Shown here piece by piece: positions 9,369-20,491 of a DNA stretch of 64,000 nucleotides (the first letter of the stretch is position 1; every line of letters starts with the position of its first letter). This DNA comes from Streptococcaceae bacterium (GTDB lineage: Bacteria > Bacillota > Bacilli > Lactobacillales > Streptococcaceae), in assembly GCA_031253335.1 (NCBI GenBank), contig JAIRWF010000035.1, positions 85,510 through 149,509 of the forward strand, in the 5' to 3' direction. Position numbers and translations under genes: made by a program. The notes beneath the pieces were generated by a model. It was not told the origin of the DNA and searched no databases. It was given only the letters and a program-made list of their open reading frames with translations.

Positions 9369-11762
9369 TTAGCGCTTAGCTATTCTAGGCCTCATGTTGT
9401 CGTTTTTCCCAAGAAAGTCCTTGCTTTTCACCAGCATCTCTTCGAACGTCCCCGTCTCAATCGGCACAATCTCATGCAAATTACGTCGCATCCGCTTGGC
9501 ATAGCTTTTCCCAGCAAGTCTCGCATCCAGCACAAGGACTGTCGAGCGTTGCTGAGGTTTTCTGTTCACGCGCCCCATTGCCTGACGAATTTTCAGCGTC
9601 GCCATCGGCACATTAAAGTCATAAAAGGCATTGTCAAATTTGACAGCAAATTTTTTTGTCAAAATATCATCTGGCGTCGCAAAAGGCAAGCGCGGAATCA
9701 CAAGAATCGCCTCTTTTTGCTGCTCAAAATCCACCCCTTCCCAGAACATCCCCGTCGCAAGCAGCAACTTTGCCTTCCCCTCATCAAAGTCATGTTTTAG
9801 CTGCTCTGGGCGGTGCCTGGCATCTTGCACCAAGGCATGAATTCCAAGCTCATTCACATATTTTGCCGTCCAGTCAAGCATCAGTTGCGAGGTAAAGAGC
9901 ACAATGATAGGTTTTTTCAACTCTGTCAAATCTGACAGCCTCTCAGCAAGCCACTTTCCATAGGCCTGCGGCGTCTCCTGGCGCACCTGTAGCCCATCCG
10001 TCGCAATCAACAGCTTCTGATTGCTCGCAACTTCCTGAGGCAGTTTATAAAAGTTATAAATCTCATAGCCCAAAAACTCAGGCAACATCGGATTCTCCTC
10101 CGAAAATGCCAGTCCCGCCCCCACAAAAATCGCCTTCACTCCCGCAGGCACTAGCTTTTCAAAATCGTAAAAATCCTCAGGGCTTGAGCGCAGCACATTC
10201 CGTTCTGCCCAGTAAATCCTTGACGCATCCGCTAAAAAGGCTGTCAAATTTGACAGACCCAGCTCTCCCGCATCTTGTAGCAACTTCTCACGTTTGAGAT
10301 TTCGACGTCCCAGCTGAAAAAACAGGGACTCCACCAAGCGTCGTCTAACACGATTCTCCGTCTCCGATAAAAGAAGCAAGTCTTCAATCACAGGGTATTC
10401 TTCTTGCCTTGCCCCCTCTAGCACACTAAAAAGTTGCTGTGCCTCATCCACCACGAGCACCCGATCCTCTAAAAAAGTCTCCGGATAATCTGCCAAACGC
10501 GCCACCAAGTAAGCGTGATTGACTACAATCACCTGCGCTGCTTTTGCGGCCTCCTGCGCCTGCGCCCAAAAGTCCAAATCCGCGAACAGCTCCCCCTTGG
10601 CGACCTGCCCCGTATGCGCCACCGCAGCAAGCATTTCCTGAGACGTCATGATGGCAGACAACTCCGAGAGCTCTCCAGTTTCAGTCTCCGTCAGCCACAC
10701 CAACAACTTCATCTTGAAAATCTCAAAGTTCTTCCCCGCGTCACTCCGTACCAGGAGCTTTCGCAGCTTTTCAAGCGAGACATAGTTAGCCGTTCCAATC
10801 AACTTCACGACCCGCGTTCCAAAAGCTCCAAAAAGCCCAGGCGCCACATCATCCATCAGTTGCGACTGCAAGACCTTTGTTGGAACCGAAACCACCATGC
10901 GTTTTCCAGCTACAAGGTTCGCAAGCAAATAGCCATAGGTCTTTCCCATCCCCGCCTGCGCCTCAATGAAGCTCGGCAAGCCATTTCCCAAATCCTCAGC
11001 GATGATGTCAGCCAATTCTTGTTGTCTTTCCCGCACCGTGAATCCAAGCGCCCCCAAAGCCTCCTTAAAGCTCTCGGGCTGATTTGCCTTCTGACGCACC
11101 TGCACGTGCTTTTTCAAGGCTATATCCCCCCGCACAACGAGCCCCTTCACCCTCTCAGGGCAGCCAGCCACCGCATCCGTAATCACTTGCCCCGTCTCAA
11201 AAAGCATCCCCCCCGCATGACGCGCCATCTCGGCCACCACTACACGTGGTAACGTCACAAGTTTCTCCTGGATCCGCCGCAATAGCTCCGCCTCTGCTAG
11301 CGCATCCGATAAGGCTGTGTGTGGTGCATTGTTTCGTAAATTCAGCCGCTCATCCAAATAATCCAGCCCATAGCGCTCAAAAGTCGGATACAGCACGCGT
11401 GCAAGCTCCACCGTATCCACACAGTCCATCTCAAGCGTATAGCCGCACGCCAAAAGCGAAGACGTCAAAAGTCCATAATCGAACTTCACATTATGTGCAA
11501 CAAACACACAGTCCTCAAGCGTCAGCATAATCTGAGCTGCAACGACAGAAAAATCAGGCGCACTCGCAAGCCTCACATCTGTAAGTCCCGTCAACTCTTT
11601 AATCTTATGGGAAAGCTTCTCGTGAGGATTCACATCTGCGGCAAACTGCCCCACACGCACCCCATTTTCCATGAGGACAATCCCCACTTGAATAATTTGA
11701 ATCTTATCGCCCGATTTCTTACGATCCGTAGCCTCCAAATCAACGATTGCATATCGCGTCAT
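9369..11762 (-). CDS. dinG: DinG-family exonuclease-helicase
   Basis: N-terminal DEDD exonuclease (YAIVDLEATDRKKSGDKIIQ), Walker A QAGMGKTYGYL, VVDEAQQL. Confidence 0.9.
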   Translation of the reverse strand: MTRYAIVDLEATDRKKSGDKIQIIQVGIVLMENGVRVGQFAADVNPHEKLSHKIKELTGLTDVRLASAPDFSVVAAQIMLTLEDCVFVAHNVKFDYGLLTSSLLACGYTLEMDCVDTVELARVLYPTFERYGLDYLDERLNLRNNAPHTALSDALAEAELLRRIQEKLVTLPRVVVAEMARHAGGMLFETGQVITDAVAGCPERVKGLVVRGDIALKKHVQVRQKANQPESFKEALGALGFTVRERQQELADIIAEDLGNGLPSFIEAQAGMGKTYGYLLANLVAGKRMVVSVPTKVLQSQLMDDVAPGLFGAFGTRVVKLIGTANYVSLEKLRKLLVRSDAGKNFEIFKMKLLVWLTETETGELSELSAIMTSQEMLAAVAHTGQVAKGELFADLDFWAQAQEAAKAAQVIVVNHAYLVARLADYPETFLEDRVLVVDEAQQLFSVLEGARQEEYPVIEDLLLLSETENRVRRRLVESLFFQLGRRNLKREKLLQDAGELGLSNLTAFLADASRIYWAERNVLRSSPEDFYDFEKLVPAGVKAIFVGAGLAFSEENPMLPEFLGYEIYNFYKLPQEVASNQKLLIATDGLQVRQETPQAYGKWLAERLSDLTELKKPIIVLFTSQLMLDWTAKYVNELGIHALVQDARHRPEQLKHDFDEGKAKLLLATGMFWEGVDFEQQKEAILVIPRLPFATPDDILTKKFAVKFDNAFYDFNVPMATLKIRQAMGRVNRKPQQRSTVLVLDARLAGKSYAKRMRRNLHEIVPIETGTFEEMLVKSKDFLGKNDNMRPRIAKR

Positions 11763-11877
11763 AACCTTTTCATTATACCATATCCACCCACAAAAAAAGC
11801 CTGCCTTAGTGAGTATTCACCTTACAAAAAATCTACAGCTCTTTCAAACTGTAGATTTCTAATCTCATCAAATTTAT

Positions 11878-14436
11878 TTATGCAGTCGTAAACCCAGTGT
11901 AATCAGGAATGTTATAAAGTTTTGCTGTCGCAATACCTGTCAGACCAGATACTGGATCTGTATAGACAAAGGCAAGTGTATAAGTCGTCCCTGACGAGTC
12001 AGTCGTGCTATCCACAATATAGTACGTTGGAGATGTCGTGCTAATAGAGACACCTTCGCTATTCGTGACATGCAAGACACTATCATTTTCAACATATTTT
12101 TGGGTCGTATAAAGTGTGAAAGAGGTTGCATTGATGACTGGAGCAGGTACGCCATTTTGTACGTATGCAGGATAGATTGACACGTTGCTAAATCCTGTCG
12201 TCAGCGTTTTGTTTGGCGTATTCGTAAAGAAGGGCAAGAGCGCTGCTGGATTTTGTACGGTAAGCGCTCCGCTGAAGACAACAGACTTGATTGCTGCACC
12301 CAGCACAACAAATGGATTGTCTGAGGCAAGGCTACTATCTGTTACCGTCCCAGAGCCAATCGTAAGAACTCCCGTATTTGAAAATGTCCAAGAAACATTA
12401 TCCCAAACTCCTGAAACGGCTTCGTTACCTTTAGAACTTGAAACAGTGCTACTATATGTAGCAATATTGGAAGTAATCCATTGAATTGTTGAGAGATTTA
12501 ACGGATAAAATTCTTGATAAGATGACGATCCACCTACAAAGACTCCAATGATTGAATTTCCAGCGAAAACTGGAGCTCCGCTCATTCCAGGATAAGCAAC
12601 CGAACCTCCTACTCCGACAGTACCAACACCCCCGTTTAGAGTCAAATTATAAATGGCTAATGCATCTGGGTTAGTGGCAAACAGTTTACTCGTTGTCACC
12701 TGCCCATTTCCTTGCCACTCTTCTGCTTTGGCATAGAGACCTGACCCTATTGACGTAACGACATTTTCTCCAGGATATCCAGCCATACTCGCCACCTCTC
12801 CATCACTTACCACAGTTGAAATGTTTGGATAGGATGCCAAAGATACATTTGATGAAAGTTATATTAACCCAGTGTCGTCATTGTTCGACGATAAATAATT
12901 TGGATTTGCAACCCATGATGAGGCAGTATAGGCTTTAGAATTTGTATCGTATGAGCTTCCTGTCCAGCTTTGCGGCAAATTATTTGCTAATCCAGAAGTG
13001 TCAGGCAAAAATATTGTAACTGAGGTTGCATTGTTAGCGGGTTTTGTAGAACCAATCCAGTCACCAGCTAAAATATGCCCTGCTGTAAGGACAATACCTG
13101 GAGCTATTAGTATCCCCGTGCCAACACTAACCGAACCATCACTTTCAGTGACAACAACCCTTACTATATTGCTATAGGGAAAAGCGCTAGCTGCGCTAGA
13201 AATTGGTACAGCATTATTATCTACAGAATCAACAATTCCTAAATAACTTGCTACATGAGATCCTGCTGATACTAGGCTTGATTTAGAAAGTGAAGAAGTT
13301 AATGCAGCGCTTGACGATGCATAGACCATCGAGCTAGCATCACTTTGATCTTCAATTATAGATTCACTACTTAATGATAAAGCGGATTCAAAATTACCTA
13401 GGCCTGCAAATGATTCTGTTTCTGGATTTGCTATGCTTCCATAAGAAGCTCCATTATCACCAGAACTTGGTTGGACGTAAATCGAATAAGTTATAGAGTT
13501 TCCATCTTTTTGGGAACTCATTAAACTATTGGTCGCAATATACCCCTCAGGTAAAGGCACTAAATTAGGATTAGCATTAACATCAGAAAGGATTACTGTT
13601 TCAATGATAGCGTTGTTGTTAGAAATATCTAGAAAATTAACTTTTGCAGTTCCAATAGGCTTAAACCCAGTGTAATCTGGAATATTATAGAAAGTCCCGA
13701 GCGAAATTCCTGTTTTACCCTTACTATCTACGTAATAAAACTCAAGGGTATAGATGACTGTATTATCGAGGCCTAGTGCCTGCCCTAAAACTTTATAAGA
13801 AACATCGCTTGGAGAAATGACGTTCCCCAGAGAGTCCTCAACATGCAACACACTCAGCTTTTGGTTATAGCGCTGAGTCGTATAAAGAAAGGCATCCGTT
13901 GTTTTAACTTGCACAGAGGGATCTGAAACAACTACGTAAACTGTTTCAGAAATACTGCTATACGTATATGTGAGCGTGTAAACTCCAGGTGTCGCGGTAT
14001 CAACCGTACCTGAAACCTCAACGGCAGAAAAGCTAATGCTATTGCCATTTGTATCCGTTCCCGAAACGAAGGCATTTGCTGGGTTCCATGTATCACCTGT
14101 ATTCAGATTAACGTTTTGAACTTTTAAGGATGAAGTAGTGACGCTTGTAGAAGTTTGATTAGAATCTGAGGAATTAGCAAGAGAGGCAGGACTTGTAGAA
14201 TACGATGACAAGCCACTTGCCGATATTACGGCACTAGACGTTACTACAGCTGTGGAATTTTGTATCACAGCCGATGATTGTGCTGTTAAAAGATTTGTTG
14301 TCTCTGCCGCAGCCTGAGTGCTGGCAAGTGCAGTACCGCCTGCAAGCAAAGCGACGAGTACAGATGAAGCATAAAGCCATTTTTTACCAGACTTCCATGT
14401 TCGGAAAGCTGTGTTTTTTACGTTTTGATTTCTCAT
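11878..14436 (-). pseudogene. Secreted V8/trypsin-like serine protease with KxYKxGKxW-type signal peptide and duplicated C-domain, interrupted by one in-frame TAA
   Basis: ORFs 12859-14436 and 11878-12840 are in the same frame, separated only by TAA at 12859-12861; first half has SVGTGILIAPGIVLTAGHIL (His), second half has YPGMSGAPVF (Ser). Confidence 0.75.
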
Positions 14437-14866
14437 AATAATTCTCCTAATAATGAGTATGTACCCATCAGCTTAAGCTAATAGGAATATTTAAGAAGCG
14501 GTGATTGTTTCGCTTTCAGAAATAAAAGCAGAATGAACAAGCTACACTATCTCTTACTGCCTTTTGCCTCCTTTCAAGATAGTTTAAGTTTATCAGATTA
14601 GTCGATTCATGTCAAGCTGTAGTACTAGGTGCTTTTGCTTATTTTCCGTTAAGGCTATTTTCAAAATTCGGAGATTTCTCAGCCGTCAAAAAAGCAAGGT
14701 AATGCTGTTCAGACCTCAAAAAGTGCCCACTTCAAGTTTTTCAAGTTCTCCGCTTTCAAATAGTTTTTTGCTCGGCGCTTTGTCAGGCGTTCTTCTTGAC
14801 GCGCCAGCTCAGTTGCATCCGTTATTCCCAATTTATTTTCTATCGTCATTTCAACCCTTGTATTTT

Positions 14867-15403
14867 TTAGTTTTTTATTTCATAGCCTTCGTCGGTTTTT
14901 TGGATGCCATAGAGGGCTTCAAGAGGCCACTGGAGGAGGAAGGCGAGAAGGATGTTTAAAAGTAGAGTGGGAGCTAGTTGTGAGGCGATAAAGTGGAGAA
15001 AATTGAAGGTCACAAGACCAAAAGCCACTTCGACGAGGGGTAAGATGACTTCAAAGGCGAAAACAACGATGACGGTCGTGAAAAGGCGCGTTAGGCGATT
15101 TGCAAAGATGACTGCTTGAATTTCATAGCAAAAGAGGGCAATAAGGGGGATGACTGCAGCAGCTAGGCCAATGACATTTAAAAAATAAGCGTCATAGATA
15201 ACGCCCAAGGCTATCCCTAAAATCATGAGGTAGGTCAGACGATGTTTCAAAACACTATACATCAAAACAATCAAGAAAAGATGCGCGTCAGGCATCAGGT
15301 TGTCCGAGAAAATCCCCGAGAGGAGCTGACTGATGTGATTATCAATGAGCATCAAAAAAAAGAGAAAAATGGGAGTAAAAAATTGAAAAGTCCAACGGTT
15401 CAT
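14867..15403 (-). CDS. mreD: Rod-shape-determining protein MreD
   Basis: Multi-TM protein directly downstream of mreC. Confidence 0.8.
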   Translation of the reverse strand: MNRWTFQFFTPIFLFFLMLIDNHISQLLSGIFSDNLMPDAHLFLIVLMYSVLKHRLTYLMILGIALGVIYDAYFLNVIGLAAAVIPLIALFCYEIQAVIFANRLTRLFTTVIVVFAFEVILPLVEVAFGLVTFNFLHFIASQLAPTLLLNILLAFLLQWPLEALYGIQKTDEGYEIKN

Positions 15404-16252
15404 TTAATTCCCCGCAATCTGACTTTTAACGACAGTCACAACTTGTAAGTCATAGAAGTTTGCCGAAGGCTTCACGTAGATTTTACGAGACATGCTGTTG
15501 CTTTCGCCCGTCTGACCCACAACGCTACCCAAGAGAAGCTGGCTTGGAGAGCCGCTACCGCCGAGGCCTGAGGTGACGACTTGCTCACCTTTTGTGAAGG
15601 TTTCATCAGACTGAACGTTTGTGACAATGTAGTCGTTCGTTGTGCTGTCGTAACTGTTTAGAACGCCGTAGCTATTTCCTATCTTGACGGGGACTTTGTC
15701 TGCGAGATTCTTGGAGCTGGTTAAGAGCTCAATCTTTGAGGTGGAGCCATTGACTTGGCTGATGCGCCCAATAGCACCTCCATTGGCCATAACTATCATA
15801 TTGACAGAAAGCCCTTCTGCAGCTCCTTTATCAATGACAAGAACGTCATTCCAACTGGATGGGTTTCGTGTGATGACGTTTGCATTGACCGTGGTATAGT
15901 CAGTCAGGGTATCTTGGAGTTTCAGGGCTTCTTTGAGACTTTTATTTTCAGCGAGGGCTGCATTGAGCTGCTGTTGTTGATTGCTGAGTTTTGTGAGTTC
16001 TTTTTTGAGATTTTCGTTTTGATTATAGGCAGCAAGGACGTTTTGAAAGGCCGCCACCTTATCTTGCAAATAACGACCTGGGTTGGTAAAAAGTTCATCA
16101 ATAGTGCCCGTCCCATCGTTGATAACGCGGACTAACTCGTTGGGGTTATCCCCGTTTTGGTAGGAGCGTGCCGTTAGGCTGATGGCTGAAAAACTTGCGA
16201 TGACGATGATGAGCCCGATAATGATGATCTTGCTGAAGTTGATATTTTTCAT
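15404..16252 (-). CDS. mreC: Rod-shape-determining protein MreC
   Basis: N-terminal TM, coiled coil, NVITRNPSSWNDVLVIDKGAAEGL. Confidence 0.9.
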   Translation of the reverse strand: MKNINFSKIIIIGLIIVIASFSAISLTARSYQNGDNPNELVRVINDGTGTIDELFTNPGRYLQDKVAAFQNVLAAYNQNENLKKELTKLSNQQQQLNAALAENKSLKEALKLQDTLTDYTTVNANVITRNPSSWNDVLVIDKGAAEGLSVNMIVMANGGAIGRISQVNGSTSKIELLTSSKNLADKVPVKIGNSYGVLNSYDSTTNDYIVTNVQSDETFTKGEQVVTSGLGGSGSPSQLLLGSVVGQTGESNSMSRKIYVKPSANFYDLQVVTVVKSQIAGN

Positions 16253-16289
16253 GCTGGCTCTATTTTACCAAATTTGGTAGAATAAAGCC

Positions 16290-16754
16290 ATGAATACAGC
16301 AAAAAAAGGGCACGTCTTTGGCGAGCAAATGGCAGGTGTGGACTATCAGACACGCACGGGAGCACACGGCGTGGTAACACGTGGGGAGAGTGATTTACTT
16401 GAGGTTTGTCTCTTGCAAACGCCAAATGGCGCTTACTACTTGCCAGGAGGTGAGATTGAGCCTGGAGAAAGCCAGGAAGAGGCACTTCGGCGTGAGCTGA
16501 TTGAAGAGATTGGCGCGAGCGAGATTATTCTTGGAAGTTATTTGGGGGAGGCTGCGGATTATTACTACAGTAAACACAGAGATGCTCATTTTTATAATCC
16601 GATTCATGCCTATGTGGTCCAAGTGACAGCTTGGGCAGAGCCTACTGAAAAAGGAAATAAAGTTTGTTGGTTCATGCTGGGCGAAGCTATCTCGAAAGTC
16701 AAACGCCAAAGCCACAAATGGGCGCTTGAAGAATTTCAAAAGTTAAAGGGGTAA
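16290..16754 (+). CDS. NUDIX hydrolase
   Basis: Nudix box GGEIEPGESQEEALRRELIEEIG. Confidence 0.92.
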   Translation: MNTAKKGHVFGEQMAGVDYQTRTGAHGVVTRGESDLLEVCLLQTPNGAYYLPGGEIEPGESQEEALRRELIEEIGASEIILGSYLGEAADYYYSKHRDAHFYNPIHAYVVQVTAWAEPTEKGNKVCWFMLGEAISKVKRQSHKWALEEFQKLKG

Positions 16755-16854
16755 GCATGTTGGTAAGTCTGGCTATGTCAGTTTTTCGAGGTCAAACAGA
16801 TTTACCATAGATGACTAAACTAACACCGAATACACATTCTCACAAACAAGAAAA

Positions 16855-16875
16855 AAAGCCTTGCGGCTTTTTTGA
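16855..16875. terminator. Rho-independent terminator
   Basis: AAAAAAGCCTTGCGGCTTTTTT. Confidence 0.8.
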
Positions 16876-16929
16876 TTTTCGCATGAGAACCATTTCTGTA
16901 AGTGGCTGAAGCCACAACAGAAACTGGCT

Positions 16930-17322
16930 TTAACGTTTTGAGAACTGTGAAGCCTTGCGGGCTTTTTTGAGACCTGCTTTTTTACGCTCAACCATACGTG
17001 CGTCACGCGTTAAGAGGCCTGCACGTTTCAAGGATTGACGGAAGTCAGGATCAACTTCGAGGAGTGCGCGTGCGATACCATGACGGATTGCGCCTGCTTG
17101 ACCTGAGAAGCCACCACCTGTCACGTTGACCAATGTGTCATAAGCGCCTTCGGTTTGTGTAGCTGCGAAAGGTTGGTTGATGACGAGACGGAGGTCTGCG
17201 TGTGGAATGTAGCTTTCAACATCGCGCTCATTGACTGTAATCTTACCTGTTCCGGGTACGAGACGTACACGTGCGACTGAATTTTTACGACGGCCTGTGC
17301 CGGCATATTGTACTTGTGCCAT
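16930..17322 (-). CDS. rpsI: 30S ribosomal protein S9
   Basis: Ends [33 protein letters not shown]. Confidence 0.97.
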   Translation of the reverse strand: MAQVQYAGTGRRKNSVARVRLVPGTGKITVNERDVESYIPHADLRLVINQPFAATQTEGAYDTLVNVTGGGFSGQAGAIRHGIARALLEVDPDFRQSLKRAGLLTRDARMVERKKAGLKKARKASQFSKR

Positions 17323-17337
17323 TTCTCTTCCTTTCTA

Positions 17338-17787
17338 TTAGATAAGACCTGTAATGTCAAGTGTCTCGGGCTTTTGGGCAATGTGGTTATGCTTTTCGCC
17401 GACATAAACATGAAGTTTCATGCCTTGTGCGCGACCAAGTGTGGTCTTTGGAAGCATTCCCTTGACAGACGTCTCAATGAGTCTGACTGCGTTATTGGCG
17501 CGGAGTTCACCAGCTGTGACGGTTTTAAGTCCGCCAGCCCAACCAGTATGGTGCTGATAGAGCTTGTCTGAGGCTTTGTTGCCAGTAAGTTTTACCTTTT
17601 CTGCGTTGATGACGATAACGAAGTCGCCTGCATCCGCATGGGGTGTGTACTGTGGCTTGTTCTTGCCGCGCAAGATACTTGCAACAACGGTTGAGAGCCG
17701 TCCAAGTGCGATGTCTGTGGCGTCAATTACATACCACTTACGCTCGACATTGTGGCTATTTGCCATAAATGTTGTTTTGTTAATCAT
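17338..17787 (-). CDS. rplM: 50S ribosomal protein L13
   Basis: [40 protein letters not shown]. Confidence 0.97.
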   Translation of the reverse strand: MINKTTFMANSHNVERKWYVIDATDIALGRLSTVVASILRGKNKPQYTPHADAGDFVIVINAEKVKLTGNKASDKLYQHHTGWAGGLKTVTAGELRANNAVRLIETSVKGMLPKTTLGRAQGMKLHVYVGEKHNHIAQKPETLDITGLI

Positions 17788-17799
17788 TGTTTTTCCTTT

Positions 17800-17880
17800 G
17801 TGAATTGTTTAATCAAGCACGCTATGCATTCACGGCTTTATTTTTGGGTTCCGGGGCCACAAAAATGGGGTAAACAATAC
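17800..17880 (-). ncRNA. Possible ribosomal-protein L13 leader
   Basis: Untranslated leader between a good promoter and rplM, the known position of Firmicutes L13 leaders; structure not computed. Confidence 0.35.
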
Positions 17881-17885
17881 CGTTT

Positions 17886-17916
17886 AACATGATAGCACAA
17901 TGAATAGCGGATGTCA
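17886..17916 (-). promoter_or_regulatory. Sigma-A promoter for rplM-rpsI
   Basis: TTGACA-N17-TATCAT on the minus strand. Confidence 0.7.
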
Positions 17917-17931
17917 AGGATGAGGCGGGAA

Positions 17932-18699
17932 TCAGAGCGCAAACATCAAAATGCCCGCTGCTACCGCGACATTGAGGGATTCTGCGTGACCAGGCATAGG
18001 AATATGAACTTTGAGATCGGCAGCTTTTAGGGCAACTTGCGAGACGCCAGCGCCTTCATTGCCCATGATGAGGGCAAAGCGCTCTTCCTGGATAGACTGG
18101 TATGGGACACTATCCGCTGATAATGTTGTCGTGAGAATCTTGAGATGCGCATTTTGCAACTGAGTGACAAGCTCAGAAAGGTTTATAGTAGGAATCACGG
18201 GAAGATGGAAATGCGAGCCTTGCATGCTGCGAAGAGCCTTACTGCTATAGATATCAGCACTTTCAACGGTATAGACCGCATCAAAGCCTGCAGCGTCAGC
18301 TGTGCGAATCATTGTGCCAACATTGCCTGGATCTTGAATATTTTCCAAGATAAGCACGCGCCCCGGCTCAAAGTCAGTTCTGTCAGATTTGACAACTTCA
18401 CTCACGACACCTTGAGGGCTCTGTGTTTCTGACAGCGCTTTTAAAACTTCGCTCGTGACTGGCGTTGTCAGATTTGACAGAGTTTTAGTCGCTGTTTGTG
18501 CGGCTGTCAAATTTGACAGCCTAACCAGATGGGCTTGTTCGACCCATATTTGCCGAATTTCAACACCTGATTTTAATGCTTCCTCAAGCAAATGAAAGCC
18601 TTCAATCAAATACGTCTCACTGGCATCACGATATTTCTTCTGTTGCAGTTTGCGTGCTTCTTTAATTCTGGCATTCGTTGTTGATTTAATCAAATCCAT
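17932..18699 (-). CDS. TrmH/SpoU-family RNA methyltransferase
   Basis: LILENIQDPGNVGTMIRTADAAGFDAV; MGNEGAGVS; IPMPGHAESLNVAVAAGI. Confidence 0.93.
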   Translation of the reverse strand: MDLIKSTTNARIKEARKLQQKKYRDASETYLIEGFHLLEEALKSGVEIRQIWVEQAHLVRLSNLTAAQTATKTLSNLTTPVTSEVLKALSETQSPQGVVSEVVKSDRTDFEPGRVLILENIQDPGNVGTMIRTADAAGFDAVYTVESADIYSSKALRSMQGSHFHLPVIPTINLSELVTQLQNAHLKILTTTLSADSVPYQSIQEERFALIMGNEGAGVSQVALKAADLKVHIPMPGHAESLNVAVAAGILMFAL

Positions 18700-18716
18700 G
18701 TTATAATTATTTTACC

Positions 18717-18998
18717 ATGAAAAAACTCAAATTGACAGTCTTTGGCCGTGTACAAGGGGTCGGTTTTCGCTATACTGCGTTGAATGCTGCTCGCAAGATG
18801 GGAGTATCAGGCCAAGTCTGGAATAACGCGGACGGGAGCGTCACAATTCTTGCGCAAGCTGATGACACAACGCTTACCCATTATATCAATGCCTGTCGCA
18901 ACGGCTTTGGACATGGTCATTGGATCAAGGTTGAGCGTATTGACCAACAGTCTGGCGACTTCCCAGACTTTAACAGCTTTGACGTCGTTTATAAATAA
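18717..18998 (+). CDS. acyP: Acylphosphatase
   Basis: VFGRVQGVGFRYTALNAA; VWNNADGSVTI. Confidence 0.93.
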   Translation: MKKLKLTVFGRVQGVGFRYTALNAARKMGVSGQVWNNADGSVTILAQADDTTLTHYINACRNGFGHGHWIKVERIDQQSGDFPDFNSFDVVYK

Positions 18999-19002
18999 CC
19001 CC

Positions 19003-19046
19003 CGTCAGATTTGACAGGGGTCTTTTTCGAGTTGTCAAATTTGACA
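19003..19046. terminator. Pair of palindromes, the first forming a terminator hairpin
   Basis: CCCCGTCAGATTTGACAGGGGTCTTTTT followed by TTGTCAAATTTGACAAAA. Confidence 0.65.
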
Positions 19047-19050
19047 AAAC

Positions 19051-20271
19051 TTAGTCGCGCGCATTCTCCACGACGGTGTCACCGCCTCTAAAGAAAACTA
19101 AATAGAGGACAATCGCACACACAACTGCAAAAGCCGCAAGGACGAGGAAACTGATCTTCAAATTGCCAATCGCAGCCACAACAAATGGATAAATAAAGCC
19201 ACCGAGGCCCCCAATCGCACCAACAAAGCCGGTCACTGCACCGGTATTCGACTTCGAGACGTAAGGTACCATCTTGAAGACCACGCCATTGCCAATCCCT
19301 GCAAAGACAGCAAGAATGAGGATTCCTGTCATGAGTGCCGCAAAGGACTTCGTCCCAAAAGCCATGATTAGGACACTCACGAAAATCCCCGCAAACGCAA
19401 TGACGAGCATCTTCTTAGGCAATACATGATCGGCAAGAACACCACCTAAAGGACGTACCAAGGTTGCAATGGCTGAAAAAGCTGCTGCCCAAAGGCCGGC
19501 CACGACCAGTACACGTGCATCCGTATTGGCAATCTTGAAGCCTAGGACATTTCCAGCACCAATCAAGGTCGGAATCAAATTCCCAAAGGCCATGAATGAC
19601 CCAAAGGTCAGCATATAGAAAAGGCTGAGATACCAAGTATCTGCTTCTTTTGCGACGGATAAAGCTTGCCCGATTGTCTTATTTTTATCGGTTGGCATTT
19701 CACGCGTCAACACGGCAAAAAGAATGATAAAGATAACGAGCAAAATAATCAAGAAAGTATAAGCTTTTTGAATATCTTGATTTGCCCCAATCAAGCTTGG
19801 CAAAATCAAAGCAGAAACGGCATTCCCGATATTTCCCATGCCCGTAATACCGAGCACGAGACCTTGTTTTTCCTTGGGGAACCAAACGCTGACGTAGCTA
19901 ATTGCAACCGCAAAGCTCGTCCCCGCCATCCCTAAAAGCAGGCCAACCCAGAGCATGGCCGCGTAGCTATGCACGTGTGGGATAATCGCAAGCGGGATGA
20001 GAATGAAAATCATCAGCGCAAGGAAGACTTTTTTGCCCCCCAAACGATCCGAGAGAATCCCCATCGGAATACGCATTATAGACCCCAGTAAGACAGGGAC
20101 TGCGACAAGCATCTTTTGTGCACCCGTTCCAGGGGTCATGCCAAAGTGCAACATGAAGACCTTAGCAAGTGGCGCAATAGAGCTCCATGCCATAAACGAA
20201 ACAAGCATCGCAAGCGTGCCCATGACAATCGCCATGGTTGCTGCGTATTTGCTATTTTGTGTGTTTTCCAT
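19051..20271 (-). CDS. narK: NarK-type nitrate/nitrite MFS transporter
   Basis: 12-TM MFS with WSSIAPLAK and GNIGNAVSALILPSL motifs; locus context. Confidence 0.88.
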   Translation of the reverse strand: MENTQNSKYAATMAIVMGTLAMLVSFMAWSSIAPLAKVFMLHFGMTPGTGAQKMLVAVPVLLGSIMRIPMGILSDRLGGKKVFLALMIFILIPLAIIPHVHSYAAMLWVGLLLGMAGTSFAVAISYVSVWFPKEKQGLVLGITGMGNIGNAVSALILPSLIGANQDIQKAYTFLIILLVIFIILFAVLTREMPTDKNKTIGQALSVAKEADTWYLSLFYMLTFGSFMAFGNLIPTLIGAGNVLGFKIANTDARVLVVAGLWAAAFSAIATLVRPLGGVLADHVLPKKMLVIAFAGIFVSVLIMAFGTKSFAALMTGILILAVFAGIGNGVVFKMVPYVSKSNTGAVTGFVGAIGGLGGFIYPFVVAAIGNLKISFLVLAAFAVVCAIVLYLVFFRGGDTVVENARD

Positions 20272-20309
20272 TTTGAAATCTCCTAAATTTCGATTTTTAT
20301 AACATTGTC

Positions 20310-20438
20310 TAGGTTACCTCTAAAAACCTGCTTTCTCGTCGAACCACGCGACTGCGCTTGGTGCAAGCACCAAGTGAATAAACGCGTCACTGCGTTCGTC
20401 ATCGAAAGCAACCCGATTTTTAGACACGCCCATTATTT
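20310..20438. repeat. Mosaic palindromic dispersed repeat, copy D (short form)
   Basis: GGTTACCTCTAAAAACC ... CCCGATTTTTAGACACGCCC. Confidence 0.7.
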
Positions 20439-20491
20439 TATCACAAAGCGAGCCTCAAAAGAACTCAAAGCCCTGACAAATTTTTTTGACA

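Noticed and set aside
10515-11252. 245-aa + strand ORF
   Set aside because: Antisense to dinG, biased composition, no recognisable motif; dinG is clearly the coding frame
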